From assembly GCA_003488965.1 (NCBI GenBank), contig DNJW01000286.1, forward strand, positions 1 through 7,404: a DNA stretch of 7,404 bases, written 5' to 3'. The translations under genes and the position numbers were made by a program. The notes beneath the pieces are model-generated. The model saw only the letters and a program-made list of their open reading frames with translations. It ran no database searches and had not been told where the DNA came from. The DNA is from Lachnospiraceae bacterium (GTDB taxonomy: Bacteria > Bacillota > Clostridia > Lachnospirales > Lachnospiraceae). Position 1 is the first letter of the stretch; each line of letters opens with the position of its first letter. Positions 1 to 7,374 of the stretch are shown piece by piece.

Positions 1-13
1 GGAATATACAAGC

Positions 14-43
14 TGCACAATTCGTAATTGGAAAATCAGAGTT
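14..43. repeat. Inverted repeat, left copy (downstream of clpX)
   Basis: Positions 14-36 are the exact reverse complement of 7382-7404, and the match extends to position 43 with two mismatches (positions 37 and 39), giving 28 of 30. The core CAATT-CGT-AATTG is itself a short imperfect palindrome. In this copy the flank also folds: ATTG at 27-30 and AAAA at 32-35 pair with TTTT at 42-45 and CAAT at 47-50, with one G-G mismatch. It lies just beyond the clpX terminator, outside any gene I can see. The family is not recognised. It may be a dispersed intergenic palindromic element or the end of a small non-coding transposable element. Confidence 0.8.
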
Positions 44-70
44 TTGCAATCGCCTGGTATAGAATAAGGT

Positions 71-100
71 AAGAAAACGCCGCCACGATTGGCGACGTTT
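71..100 (-). terminator. Intrinsic terminator of clpP-clpX
   Basis: Read on the minus strand, positions 100-91 and 84-75 form a 10-base-pair stem with one U-G wobble, closed by a six-base loop (90-85). The GC-rich centre pairs CGCC with GGCG. It is followed by a U-rich run (TTTTCTT, 77-71). The hairpin lies 44 bases past the clpX stop codon and should end the clpP-clpX transcript. On the plus strand the wobble becomes a C-A mismatch, but a T-rich run also follows, so weak bidirectional activity is possible. Confidence 0.85.
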
Positions 101-101
101 C

Positions 102-133
102 GTTTCACATGGCAGTTGGCGAAACATACTGCC
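102..133 (-). other. Two mutually exclusive small hairpins after clpX
   Basis: GGCAGT at 111-116 pairs with ACTGCC at 128-133. GTTTC at 102-106 pairs with GAAAC at 121-125. The two stems interlock, so only one forms at a time unless a pseudoknot is made. They lie between the clpX stop and the terminator. Neither has its own U-run, so I do not call them terminators. They may be 3'-end stabilising structure or chance. Confidence 0.3.
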
Positions 134-143
134 CTTTTAATTA

Positions 144-1397
144 TTATTTGGCCGGACGCATCGCTTCCCTATGAATAATCAAGGGTTCGCTTGTGCCTTC
201 TACCGCTCCTTTGGTTACCACGCATTTTATAATGGTCTCATCGGAAGGTATTCTGTACATGACATCCATCATTACGTTTTCCATAATCGAACGAAGTCCT
301 CTTGCACCGGTTTTGCGTTCAAATGCCTTATCCGCAATTGCCTCTACCGCATCCTCTTCAAAATCAAGCCTTACACCGTCGAACTCGAAAAGTTTTTTAT
401 ACTGCTTAATCAAAGCGCTCTTCGGCTCCTTTAATATTTTTACAAGAGCCTTCTTGTCCAGTCCCTGCAAAGTCACGTTAATCGGTACACGTCCCACAAA
501 TTCCGGAATCAGGCCGAATTTTACCAAATCCTGCGGTGTTACCTCTTTTAACAGTTCACCGATTTCTTTCGTCTGCTTGGAAGTTACTTCCGAATTAAAG
601 CCGATAGAACTTCTGTCAAGACGGGATTCCACGATTTTCTCCAAACCGTCAAAAGCGCCGCCGCAGATAAAAAGAATATTGGTCGTATCAATCTGAATCA
701 ATTCCTGGTGAGGATGTTTGCGTCCGCCTTGGGGAGGTACGCTTGCCACAGTACCTTCCACAATTTTCAGAAGGGCTTGCTGTACGCCTTCCCCGGAAAC
801 ATCACGGGTGATGGATACATTCTCGCTTTTCTTTGTAATCTTGTCGATTTCATCAATATAAATGATGCCGTACTGGGCACGTTCTACATCATAATCCGCT
901 GCCTGTATTAATTTCAATAAAATATTTTCTACATCTTCGCCTACATAGCCCGCTTCTGTCAATGTAGTGGCATCTGCAATAGCAAAAGGTACATTGATAA
1001 TTTTTGCCAAAGTCTGAGCCAGAAAAGTTTTGCCGGAACCTGTAGGCCCCACCATAATAATATTGCTCTTCTGCAGCTCTATATCATCATCGTCCTTCGG
1101 CGCCATCACTCTTTTATAATGGTTATATACAGAAACGGCAAGCACCTTTTTTGCATCGTCCTGTCCGATTACATAATCATCAAGAAACTCTTTAATTTCT
1201 GCCGGTTTTAACAGATTAATGTCCAAATCATCTTCCACCGGCTCATCTTCATATTCCTCTTCGATGATATCCGCACATATTTCTACGCATTCATCACAGA
1301 TATAAACTCCTGCCGGACCCGCAATTAATTTCTTTACCTGCTCCTGCCTTTTATTGCAAAAGGAGCATCTGATATCATCAGAATTCTTCCCCGCCAT
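144..1397 (-). CDS. clpX: ATP-dependent Clp protease ATP-binding subunit ClpX
   Basis: ClpX is a hexameric AAA+ unfoldase of the cytoplasm. It recognises degradation tags, unfolds substrates with ATP and threads them into ClpP. The 417-residue protein is of normal family length and complete. The N-terminal zinc-binding domain has C11, C14, C34 and C37, followed by an acidic linker (about 46-60). The Walker A motif GPTGSGKT is at 117-124, the pore-1 loop GYVGED at 150-155, and Walker B ending IDE at 181-183. The RKH pore loop is at 226-228, the IGF loop that docks on ClpP at 265-267, and the sensor-2 motif GARGLRS at 364-370. The ATG has AAGGAG five bases upstream (1403-1408). The gene starts 29 bases after clpP with no promoter visible between them, so it is probably cotranscribed with clpP. 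I see no missing catalytic residue. Identification is secure. Confidence 0.98.
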   Translation of the reverse strand: MAGKNSDDIRCSFCNKRQEQVKKLIAGPAGVYICDECVEICADIIEEEYEDEPVEDDLDINLLKPAEIKEFLDDYVIGQDDAKKVLAVSVYNHYKRVMAPKDDDDIELQKSNIIMVGPTGSGKTFLAQTLAKIINVPFAIADATTLTEAGYVGEDVENILLKLIQAADYDVERAQYGIIYIDEIDKITKKSENVSITRDVSGEGVQQALLKIVEGTVASVPPQGGRKHPHQELIQIDTTNILFICGGAFDGLEKIVESRLDRSSIGFNSEVTSKQTKEIGELLKEVTPQDLVKFGLIPEFVGRVPINVTLQGLDKKALVKILKEPKSALIKQYKKLFEFDGVRLDFEEDAVEAIADKAFERKTGARGLRSIMENVMMDVMYRIPSDETIIKCVVTKGAVEGTSEPLIIHREAMRPAK

Positions 1398-1426
1398 GTT
1401 TTCTCCTTGTTTCTACTGCATTTTCT

Positions 1427-2023
1427 TTATTTATCAAAGCTGGAATGGTTTTCAATAATCTTATCAATCAAACCATAACTCAGCGCCTCTTCGGCAGTCT
1501 TCCAGTTATCCCTTTCCGTATCTGCCATCACCACTTCGAAATCCTGCCCCGTATTCTGTGCCATAATCCTTGCCATCTTTTCCTTCGTTGCCAGAATATG
1601 CCTTGCAGTAATCTCAATTTCCGTAGCCTGCCCCTGTGCCCCGCCGGCCGGCTGATGAATCATAATTTCCGCATTGGGAAGCGCAAAACGCTTGCCTTTC
1701 GCTCCTCCTGCGAGCAGGAAAGCTCCCATGCTTGCTGCCATACCGATACAAACGGTAGAAACATCACACTTCACAAAATTCATTGTATCATAAATTGCCA
1801 TTCCTGCCGTAATTACACCCCCAGGACTGTTAATATACAAATGAATATCTTTTTCCGGGTCTTCTGATTCCAAAAACAGAAGCTGCGCCACTATAATGCT
1901 GGCCGAAGTATCATTTACTTCCTCTCCCAAAAAAATTATCCTGTCTTTTAAAAGCCTTGAATAAATATCATAGGATCTTTCGCCCCTGCTTGTCTGTTCA
2001 ATGACATAAGGCACCAAACTCAT
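1427..2023 (-). CDS. clpP: ATP-dependent Clp protease proteolytic subunit ClpP
   Basis: ClpP is a serine peptidase whose two stacked heptameric rings form the degradation chamber fed by ClpX. The protein has 198 residues and is complete. The nucleophile S98 sits in GMAASMG (94-100), H123 in MIHQP (121-125), and the third triad member is probably D172 in TERDNW. The INSPGG strand/loop (65-70) and the IHQPAGG region are typical. The short N-terminus begins close to the mature family sequence ([11 protein letters not shown]), so any propeptide is only a few residues. The start is supported by AAGGAGG (2031-2037) seven bases before the ATG. It has its own good promoter (2076-2104) and is followed after 29 bases by clpX. 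I see no CtsR-like tandem heptads and no CIRCE element upstream, so classical heat-shock repressor control is not evident here. Confidence 0.98.
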   Translation of the reverse strand: MSLVPYVIEQTSRGERSYDIYSRLLKDRIIFLGEEVNDTSASIIVAQLLFLESEDPEKDIHLYINSPGGVITAGMAIYDTMNFVKCDVSTVCIGMAASMGAFLLAGGAKGKRFALPNAEIMIHQPAGGAQGQATEIEITARHILATKEKMARIMAQNTGQDFEVVMADTERDNWKTAEEALSYGLIDKIIENHSSFDK

Positions 2024-2075
2024 ACCGATTCCTCCTTATACCGCTGCCCGGTCTTTCTGTGCCGGAACTAATTTC

Positions 2076-2104
2076 ATCATAGTCCATTAAAATCGTTTTT
2101 GCAA
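2076..2104 (-). promoter_or_regulatory. Sigma-A-type promoter of clpP-clpX
   Basis: On the minus strand a -35 box TTGCAA (2099-2104) and a -10 box TATGAT (2076-2081) are separated by exactly 17 bases. Each box differs from consensus (TTGACA, TATAAT) at one or two positions. Initiation would be expected near 2069, giving a leader of about 46 bases that ends in the clpP ribosome binding site. No operator for CtsR or HrcA is recognisable around it. Confidence 0.7.
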
Positions 2105-2150
2105 CAAAACAGTCTCTAAATTAAGAGAATTTTTATTGTTTTATAAGACT
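2103..2150 (-). terminator. Weak terminator or attenuator candidate after tig
   Basis: Directly after the tig stop codon, AGTCT (2146-2150 on the minus strand) can pair with AGACT (2111-2115). Inside lies a second short stem, TCTCT (2124-2128) with AGAGA (2113-2117), which partly competes with it. A GTTTTGTT run follows at 2110-2103. The stems are AT-rich and only five base pairs long, so termination is probably partial and some tig transcripts may read into clpP. Its 3' end abuts the -35 box of the clpP promoter. Confidence 0.35.
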
Positions 2151-3443
2151 TTATTTCTCTTTTGCGTTCTCTACCACAAATTCTACTGCTTTTCTAACAG
2201 CAAGATCTCCCATCAGCTGTTTCTTTTCCGTTTCCTTTTCCTCAAGCATTTCTCTTACTTTTTCGGGCTCCATCTGATAGATTTCTGCCATCCTCTCGGT
2301 TTCCTTTTCGTAGTCCTCTTCCGAAGCTTCGATTCCTTCCTTCGCTGCTACTGCTTCCAGTACCAGTCTGGATTTAATCCTCTTATCTGCCTGCGGCTTT
2401 ACCTGCTCCAGCATCGTCTCGTAATTGCTTCCTGTAATCTTGAGATACTGCTCCATATTGATGCCCTGCATCTGGATTCTCTCTGCAAATTCATCTACCA
2501 GCTGTCTCTGCTCCGTTTCAAGCATAGCTTCCGGAATTTCCATATCCGAATCATTGATAATGGCTTCTATAACAGCATCTTCCTTTTCCCGTTTCGCATT
2601 TCTTTCTTTTCTCTCTGCCAGTTTCTTCTTTACATCCTCTTTATACTCTGCCAAAGTATCGAACTCGGAAACCTCCTCCGCAAATTCATCGTCCAGTTCC
2701 GGAAGCTCCTTTTCTTTAATTTCTTTTACCGTACATTTAAAAACTGCCGCTTTTCCTTTCAGCTCTTCTGCCTGATAATCCTCAGGGAATGTAACGTTTA
2801 CTTCTACCTCCTTGCCGATTTCCGCACCGATAAGCTGCTCTTCAAAACCGGGAATAAATGCACCGGAACCAATCGTCAAAGGATAATCTTCCCCTTTGCC
2901 GCCGTCAAACGCCACACCGTCTACAAAGCCTTCAAAGTCAATGACTGTCATATCGCCATCCTTCACCGGTCTGTCTTCCACTGCAATATTTCTTGCATTG
3001 TTCTCCCGTTCTTTTTCGATAGCAGCATCCACTTCCTCATCTGTTACTTCTGTATCTATCTTATCAATCTTTACCCCTTTATATTTGCCAAGCCTTACTT
3101 CCGGCTTCAATGCCACTTCCGCAGTGAATACAAAAGGCTTGCCTGCCTCTATCTGCTCCACGTTAAACTTAGGGGAGGAAACGATATCTTCTCCGCATTC
3201 ATCCATTGCATTCTCATAAGCATCGGGAATCAAGGCATTTACTGCATCTTCATAAAAAATCTCTTTTCCGTACATTCTTTCTATCATCTGACGCGGCACT
3301 TTGCCTTTTCTGAAACCGGGAACACTGATGCTTTTCTTTCTTCTCTGATAAGCACCCTCTATTGCCTTTTCCAATTCTTCAGCAGATACCTCAATTGTCA
3401 GCTTTGCCATGTTTTTTTCTAATTTTTCTACCTGTACGCTCAT
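2151..3443 (-). CDS. tig: Trigger factor, ribosome-associated chaperone and peptidyl-prolyl isomerase
   Basis: Trigger factor binds the ribosome at the nascent-chain exit and shields new polypeptides; its FKBP-type domain can isomerise prolyl bonds. The 430-residue protein has the usual length and all three parts. The N-terminal ribosome-binding domain (about 1-145) carries the signature GFRKGKVP at 43-50. The FKBP-like domain (about 160-245) contains DFEGFVDG (169-176) and GSGAFIPGFEEQLIG (192-206). The helical C-terminal chaperone domain runs from about 250 to 430 and is rich in Glu and Lys. The ATG at 3443 is the first possible start: an in-frame TAA lies two codons upstream, and the next Met (residue 12) has no ribosome binding site. 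The AAGGAGG is 12 bases from the ATG, longer than at its neighbours. The gene precedes clpP-clpX, a common arrangement in Firmicutes. Confidence 0.97.
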   Translation of the reverse strand: MSVQVEKLEKNMAKLTIEVSAEELEKAIEGAYQRRKKSISVPGFRKGKVPRQMIERMYGKEIFYEDAVNALIPDAYENAMDECGEDIVSSPKFNVEQIEAGKPFVFTAEVALKPEVRLGKYKGVKIDKIDTEVTDEEVDAAIEKERENNARNIAVEDRPVKDGDMTVIDFEGFVDGVAFDGGKGEDYPLTIGSGAFIPGFEEQLIGAEIGKEVEVNVTFPEDYQAEELKGKAAVFKCTVKEIKEKELPELDDEFAEEVSEFDTLAEYKEDVKKKLAERKERNAKREKEDAVIEAIINDSDMEIPEAMLETEQRQLVDEFAERIQMQGINMEQYLKITGSNYETMLEQVKPQADKRIKSRLVLEAVAAKEGIEASEEDYEKETERMAEIYQMEPEKVREMLEEKETEKKQLMGDLAVRKAVEFVVENAKEK

Positions 3444-3455
3444 TCCTTATCAGTT

Positions 3456-3462
3456 CCTCCTT
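3456..3462 (-). promoter_or_regulatory. Ribosome binding site of tig, with long spacing
   Basis: A full AAGGAGG lies 12 bases before the tig ATG; the other three genes have 5, 7 and 8 bases. A second, weaker AAGGA directly abuts the ATG. Because an in-frame TAA sits just upstream of the ATG, no better-placed start exists. Confidence 0.75.
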
Positions 3463-3520
3463 ATATAAATCATCCGTTCATTCATTTTGCATAAAAATAA
3501 ATAATCACAGTCATTAGGCG

Positions 3521-3549
3521 ATTATAGCATACTAAAGCGGAAAATTCCA
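3521..3549 (-). promoter_or_regulatory. Extended -10 promoter of tig
   Basis: On the minus strand TATGCTATAAT (3521-3531) is a perfect extended -10 element (TRTG-N-TATAAT). The best -35 candidate at 17-base spacing, TGGAAT (3544-3549), matches TTGACA at only three positions, as is common where an extended -10 carries the promoter. Initiation is expected around 3514, giving a tig leader of about 70 bases. The rest of the 213-base gap (3444-3656) is AT-rich in the middle and contains no other gene I can support. Confidence 0.75.
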
Positions 3550-3656
3550 GTGTTTCTTTAAAATTTCGTGATAGATTTCTCTTGAAATTGCTGCCTTTAT
3601 GTTGTCTGGCTGACAGTCCGCCAATGACCGCCCTCACAGCCGCATCTCCAACCACC

Positions 3657-6600
3657 CTACTCAATCGACTTCAAAGCCTCCGCCATATTAATTTTCTCCA
3701 GCTTAAAATACATCACCCCGTTTACCAGCAGTGCAAACACAAAAGTCAGCACCAGACTCCACAAATAGCTGTCCGGCTCAATCAGCGTTTTGAAAGAAAT
3801 CATATCGATATTCACGTTGTACATTACAAACCAATGCAGCCATTTCCCCAGTCCCAGTCCGGCAACAGCGCCTATTGCTGTTAGCGCCAGATTTTCCCTG
3901 AACACGTAATCCGCCGTCTCTTTTGCATAAAAGCCAAGCACTTTAATGGTGGCTATTTCCCTTATCCGCTCCGTAATATTAATATTCGTCAGATTATAAA
4001 GCACAATAAAAGCAAGGCTGCCCGCGCAGGCGATAATCAGTATGACAATATAGTCCATGCTTTCCATCATTGTCCCGATTCTTTCACGCATATCCATTGT
4101 TACGGAAACGGCAAGCACATTATCCCTGTCGGAAATAAATGCCGCAGCCTTATGGACATCCACACCCTCTTTTACGGACACATAGGCGCTTTTATATTCC
4201 GGCTTCCTGCCGAGCTGTTCCTCATAAGTTTCGTTATTAATATATATATAATTGGAAACAAAATTTTCACACAAAGCGGATACGGTCACTGTAAAGCTGT
4301 TTCTGTCATTATCTCTCAAAACCACTCTATCCCCTGCCTTAATTCCCATATTTTCCGCTATTTTAGCCGTCAGAACGGCTTCTCCCCTGCCTGGATAGGG
4401 AATTTCTGTTCCGGAAGGTGTATGAAGACTTAAAAAAACATCCATCTCTTCCGCTGCCTCCGGGACTTCCATATAAACCGGTTTCGTTTTTCCGCCAAAA
4501 TCCAGTTCCACGCTTTCTTCATGCAGGCAGGCTGCATTTTCCAGCATCTCTTCGCCTTGTGCTGTCAGTTCATCTATATCCGCCTTTTCCACACTGCCGT
4601 CAAAAGAAACGCCGATATCGTAGATCTGGATTTTGTCATACTGCATATCCGCCACATCCGCAACGGAATCCTTGATTCCGAAACCGGTAACCAGCAATGC
4701 CGTACAGCCGCTGATTCCCAGAACCATCATGAAAAACCGTTTCTTATATCTTACAATATTCCTCATGGAAACCTTGTGCAGAAACTTCATCCTGCTCCAG
4801 ATAAAAGGAATTTTTTCCAGCAAAATCCTTTTGCCGCCCTTTGGCGCCTTCGGGCGTATCAGATTTGCCGGTACGCTGTACAGCTCATAACGGCAGGAAA
4901 AATATGCGGCTCCCATTGAGCATAAAAGCGCTGCCGCCAGTGAGAAAAGAGCCGTCCGGCTATCGAAATAATACTCAATGCCACCCATACTGTACATAAT
5001 GCTGTATCCCGTCCATATTACTTTCGGAAACAGCCATGTACCCCCTATACAGCCTGCCGCCGCACCCACCGCTGCCGCCGAGCCGGCATAAAATAAATAT
5101 TTCCACATAATGGCTGCATTTCCGTATCCCAACGCTTTCAGCACGCCGATTTGTGTCCGCTGCTCTTCCACCATCCGGTTCATCGTGGTCATACAGATTA
5201 ATGCCGCCACCAGAAAAAAGAATACCGGAAATACATTGGCAATAGCCGCCACAATATTGGAATCGCTTTCATAACAAGCGTAACCCACATTGGAATTTCT
5301 TGTCAGCACATATTCATCCGGCTCCTCCAAATCATCCAGTTCGGCACGGGCATCCGCAATCTTCTGCTGGGCATCCGCCACTTCTTCTTCAAACTCCGTT
5401 TTGGCGTCCGCATATTCCGTTTTGGCATCCGCCAGTTCTACTCTTCCTTCTTCCAAGCTCACCCTGCCGTCTTCCAGCTCTGTTTCGGCATCCGCCAAAT
5501 CAGTTCTGGCCTTTGCCAGCTTTTCTCTGCCGTCCGCCAGTTCCACCTTTGCATTCTCCAGTTCCTGTTTTCCGTCCTCCAATTCGTTTCTCGCCTTTGT
5601 TACTTCATCTTTTGCCGCCATCAGCTCTATCTCCGATGCCAGCAGCACTTCCTCATTGTATGCTATTTTATCCCTTGCCTCTTTTATCTGCTCCTTTCCT
5701 GACTGGATTTCCCCTTTGCCTGCCTGTATCTGCTCCAGGCCTCCGCGTATCTGTGCCAGCCCATCCTGCAGTTGCGCTCTTCCTGCCCGCAGCTGCTCCA
5801 GCCCGGCCTGCAGCTCTCCTTTTCCGTTCTGGATCTGTTCTCTTCCGGCCTGCAGTTCTCCTCTGATATTCTGGAGCTGCTCTTTTCCGGCTTGTATCTG
5901 TTCCATCCCCTGCTGAATCTGCCCCATACCTTCTTCATACTGCTCCTGGGTAATGTACTGCATGGCGTAGGCCTGCTCCAATTGTTCCTTCTGGCTGTTC
6001 AGTTCCGCTCCCTGCCCCGCCAGTCCCGCCTCCTGACTGTCCAGTTCCGCTTCCTGGCCCGCCAGTTCTTCCTCCCTTACGGCCAGCTCCGCTTCCTGCC
6101 CTTCCAGTTCCGCCTCCTGTGCCGCCAGCGCCTCATCCTGGCTTACAAGCTCCGTTTCCTTTTGCACCAGTTCTGTCTCCTGCCCAAGCAGTTCCGCTTC
6201 CTGCTCCAACAGCAATTCCTCTTTTTCCCGCAGCGTTTCCTTCGCCTGCTCCAGCTCGTCCCTGGCGGCTGCAAGCTTTAATTCATTATCAAAAACCTCC
6301 CATTCATGGAAGCTAATCTCATCTTCCGCATCCAGAATTTCCTGCTCGCTGTCTGCAATTTCCAGTTCACCGTCACGGATATCCTGCTCATGAACGGCTA
6401 TCTCCCGCTGGCCGTCCAAAATCTTCTGCTCGCCGTCATGGATTTCTTGTTCGCCGTCCAGCATCTCCTGTTCACCGTCCAGTATTTTCTGCCATCCATC
6501 CGCCAGTTCTTCCTCTGCTTCCGCCGTCTTTTCATCCAGCTTTGTCTGGGCATCCTCTATTTTTTCCCATCCCTCGGCAAGAAGCTCCTCATAACGGGCC

Positions 6601-7337
6601 ATTGCCAATTCTTCCGTTTTTTTCTCCATTTTCTCCGAAAGAATATCAATATAATTGTCATATTCATCTGTATACACATCATACTTCTGCTTTGCCGTTA
6701 CGTAAATTTCCGTCAGGTAATCGCAGTCAAACGCCTCCTTCGGCACATAAACAAAACCGGTAACCGTTCCGTCCCCAATCGAAGAAGTACCCCGTTCAAA
6801 ATTGATATAATAGGGAGACCGGACAATTCCTACCGCCGTAAAGGTACGGTTTCCAAACATTTCCAGCGTATCCTCCCCGTTATTATCCGTTACCGTAAGC
6901 TGCAGTCCCAGCGCATCTTCCCCATACCTTGCCGCATCCAGCAGACACTCATCCTCACGTTCCGGCATCCTGCCTGCAGTAACTACAACCCGGTTGATGG
7001 TTTCCGGCACGGAATGTATTTTATATACGGATTCATTGCCGTCACCGAAAGAACACAGCGCATCCGCCGAAAGCGCCCCTTCCGCATCTTCTACTTCCTC
7101 CATCTCTTTCAGCTTTTCCACATCGCCCGTTTCAAACCCTATGGTAGACAGCAGCCTGAAATCAAAGAAATTCTGTTCCGTCAGATACGTATTCTCCGTG
7201 GCAATCATAGCCGGTGTAGTGGCCTTTAAGCCGGAAAATAAACCTACCCCCAGCATCACAATCGCCAGAATAGCAATATATCTTCCGAAGCTTCCTTTAA
7301 TTTCCCTGATTGTCGACTTTCTCATCCCACTGCTCAT
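3657..7337 (-). CDS. FtsX/MacB-type ABC transporter permease with giant extracytoplasmic coiled coil
   Basis: This is a membrane protein of 1226 residues. About eight transmembrane helices are visible, near 19-38, 696-718, 744-769, 796-815, 868-888, 1094-1118, 1147-1166 and 1191-1211. They form two FtsX-like modules, marked by the conserved post-helix segments EEQRTQIGVLKALGYG (724-739) and ERIREIATIKVLGF (1123-1136). The first extracytoplasmic part (39-695) starts with a MacB-like region (to about 230) and then has an insert of over 400 residues of heptad repeats (about 235-672). The second extracytoplasmic part is about 889-1093. Such permeases normally work with a separate ATPase by mechanotransmission, moving or signalling something at the cell surface rather than making a simple pore. 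No ATPase is encoded here. The substrate is unknown. The ATG at 7337 has AAGGAG eight bases upstream (7346-7351); an ATG at 7341-7339 is in another frame. No convincing promoter precedes it within the window, and no clear terminator follows. The G-x-x-x-L heptads recall YhgE/Pip-type proteins, but the FtsX modules identify the family. Confidence 0.9.
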   Translation of the reverse strand: MSSGMRKSTIREIKGSFGRYIAILAIVMLGVGLFSGLKATTPAMIATENTYLTEQNFFDFRLLSTIGFETGDVEKLKEMEEVEDAEGALSADALCSFGDGNESVYKIHSVPETINRVVVTAGRMPEREDECLLDAARYGEDALGLQLTVTDNNGEDTLEMFGNRTFTAVGIVRSPYYINFERGTSSIGDGTVTGFVYVPKEAFDCDYLTEIYVTAKQKYDVYTDEYDNYIDILSEKMEKKTEELAMARYEELLAEGWEKIEDAQTKLDEKTAEAEEELADGWQKILDGEQEMLDGEQEIHDGEQKILDGQREIAVHEQDIRDGELEIADSEQEILDAEDEISFHEWEVFDNELKLAAARDELEQAKETLREKEELLLEQEAELLGQETELVQKETELVSQDEALAAQEAELEGQEAELAVREEELAGQEAELDSQEAGLAGQGAELNSQKEQLEQAYAMQYITQEQYEEGMGQIQQGMEQIQAGKEQLQNIRGELQAGREQIQNGKGELQAGLEQLRAGRAQLQDGLAQIRGGLEQIQAGKGEIQSGKEQIKEARDKIAYNEEVLLASEIELMAAKDEVTKARNELEDGKQELENAKVELADGREKLAKARTDLADAETELEDGRVSLEEGRVELADAKTEYADAKTEFEEEVADAQQKIADARAELDDLEEPDEYVLTRNSNVGYACYESDSNIVAAIANVFPVFFFLVAALICMTTMNRMVEEQRTQIGVLKALGYGNAAIMWKYLFYAGSAAAVGAAAGCIGGTWLFPKVIWTGYSIMYSMGGIEYYFDSRTALFSLAAALLCSMGAAYFSCRYELYSVPANLIRPKAPKGGKRILLEKIPFIWSRMKFLHKVSMRNIVRYKKRFFMMVLGISGCTALLVTGFGIKDSVADVADMQYDKIQIYDIGVSFDGSVEKADIDELTAQGEEMLENAACLHEESVELDFGGKTKPVYMEVPEAAEEMDVFLSLHTPSGTEIPYPGRGEAVLTAKIAENMGIKAGDRVVLRDNDRNSFTVTVSALCENFVSNYIYINNETYEEQLGRKPEYKSAYVSVKEGVDVHKAAAFISDRDNVLAVSVTMDMRERIGTMMESMDYIVILIIACAGSLAFIVLYNLTNINITERIREIATIKVLGFYAKETADYVFRENLALTAIGAVAGLGLGKWLHWFVMYNVNIDMISFKTLIEPDSYLWSLVLTFVFALLVNGVMYFKLEKINMAEALKSIE
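5385..5930 (-). repeat. Degenerate 21-base tandem repeat encoding coiled-coil arm 2
   Basis: It encodes residues 470-651 of the permease, which parse into 26 consecutive heptads without insertion or deletion. The first half follows G-x-x-Q-I/L-x-x (for example GMEQIQA, GLEQLRA, GKGEIQS). The second half becomes A/G-K/R-x-E-L-x-D (GREKLAK, ARTDLAD, AETELED). A Leu or Ile recurs at position 5 and a Gly or Ala at position 1. The register shifts after residue 651 (F649 to V653). Confidence 0.85.
5964..6509 (-). repeat. Degenerate 21-base tandem repeat encoding coiled-coil arm 1
   Basis: It encodes residues 277-458 of the permease, again 26 uninterrupted heptads. The early units resemble E-I-L-D-G-E-Q (EMLDGEQ, EIHDGEQ, KILDGQR). 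The later ones resemble E-L-x-x-Q-E-A (ELEGQEA, ELAGQEA, ELDSQEA). At the DNA level the 21-base period is easy to see at about 5985-6210, where CAGTTCCGCTTCCTG-like words recur on the plus strand. The arm is strongly acidic and Gln-rich. An 11-residue non-repetitive stretch (459-469, at 5931-5963) separates it from arm 2. Confidence 0.85.
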
Positions 7338-7374
7338 TCATACGGCTCCTTACTCTAAACTAGTACGTTTTCGG

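Noticed and set aside
2136..3422. A 428-codon open frame on the plus strand, antisense to almost all of tig
   Set aside because: The minus-strand frame encodes an unmistakable complete trigger factor. The antisense translation is rich in Phe, Cys, His and Leu with no recognisable domain, and no good ribosome binding site was seen. It is a by-product of tig codon use.
3595..3656. A possible terminator after the permease gene
   Set aside because: GGCTG and CAGCC can pair here, but the loop is long with mismatches and no U-run follows, so I do not call it.
3482..3664. A 60-codon minus-strand frame between the permease and tig
   Set aside because: It would need a TTG start overlapping the permease stop, has a poorly placed ribosome binding site, contains the tig promoter within it, and its product resembles nothing I know.
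5290..5916. Plus-strand frame of 208 codons giving a Ser/Ala/Pro-rich repetitive protein, with a further frame at 5300-5866
   Set aside because: Both are mirror images of the 21-base repeats encoding the permease coiled coil. A tandem repeat whose unit length is a multiple of three keeps several frames open together.
6306..7229. Plus-strand frame of 307 codons opposite the permease N-terminal part
   Set aside because: It is antisense to a coding region with a clear FtsX-type product, and its translation has no recognisable motifs.
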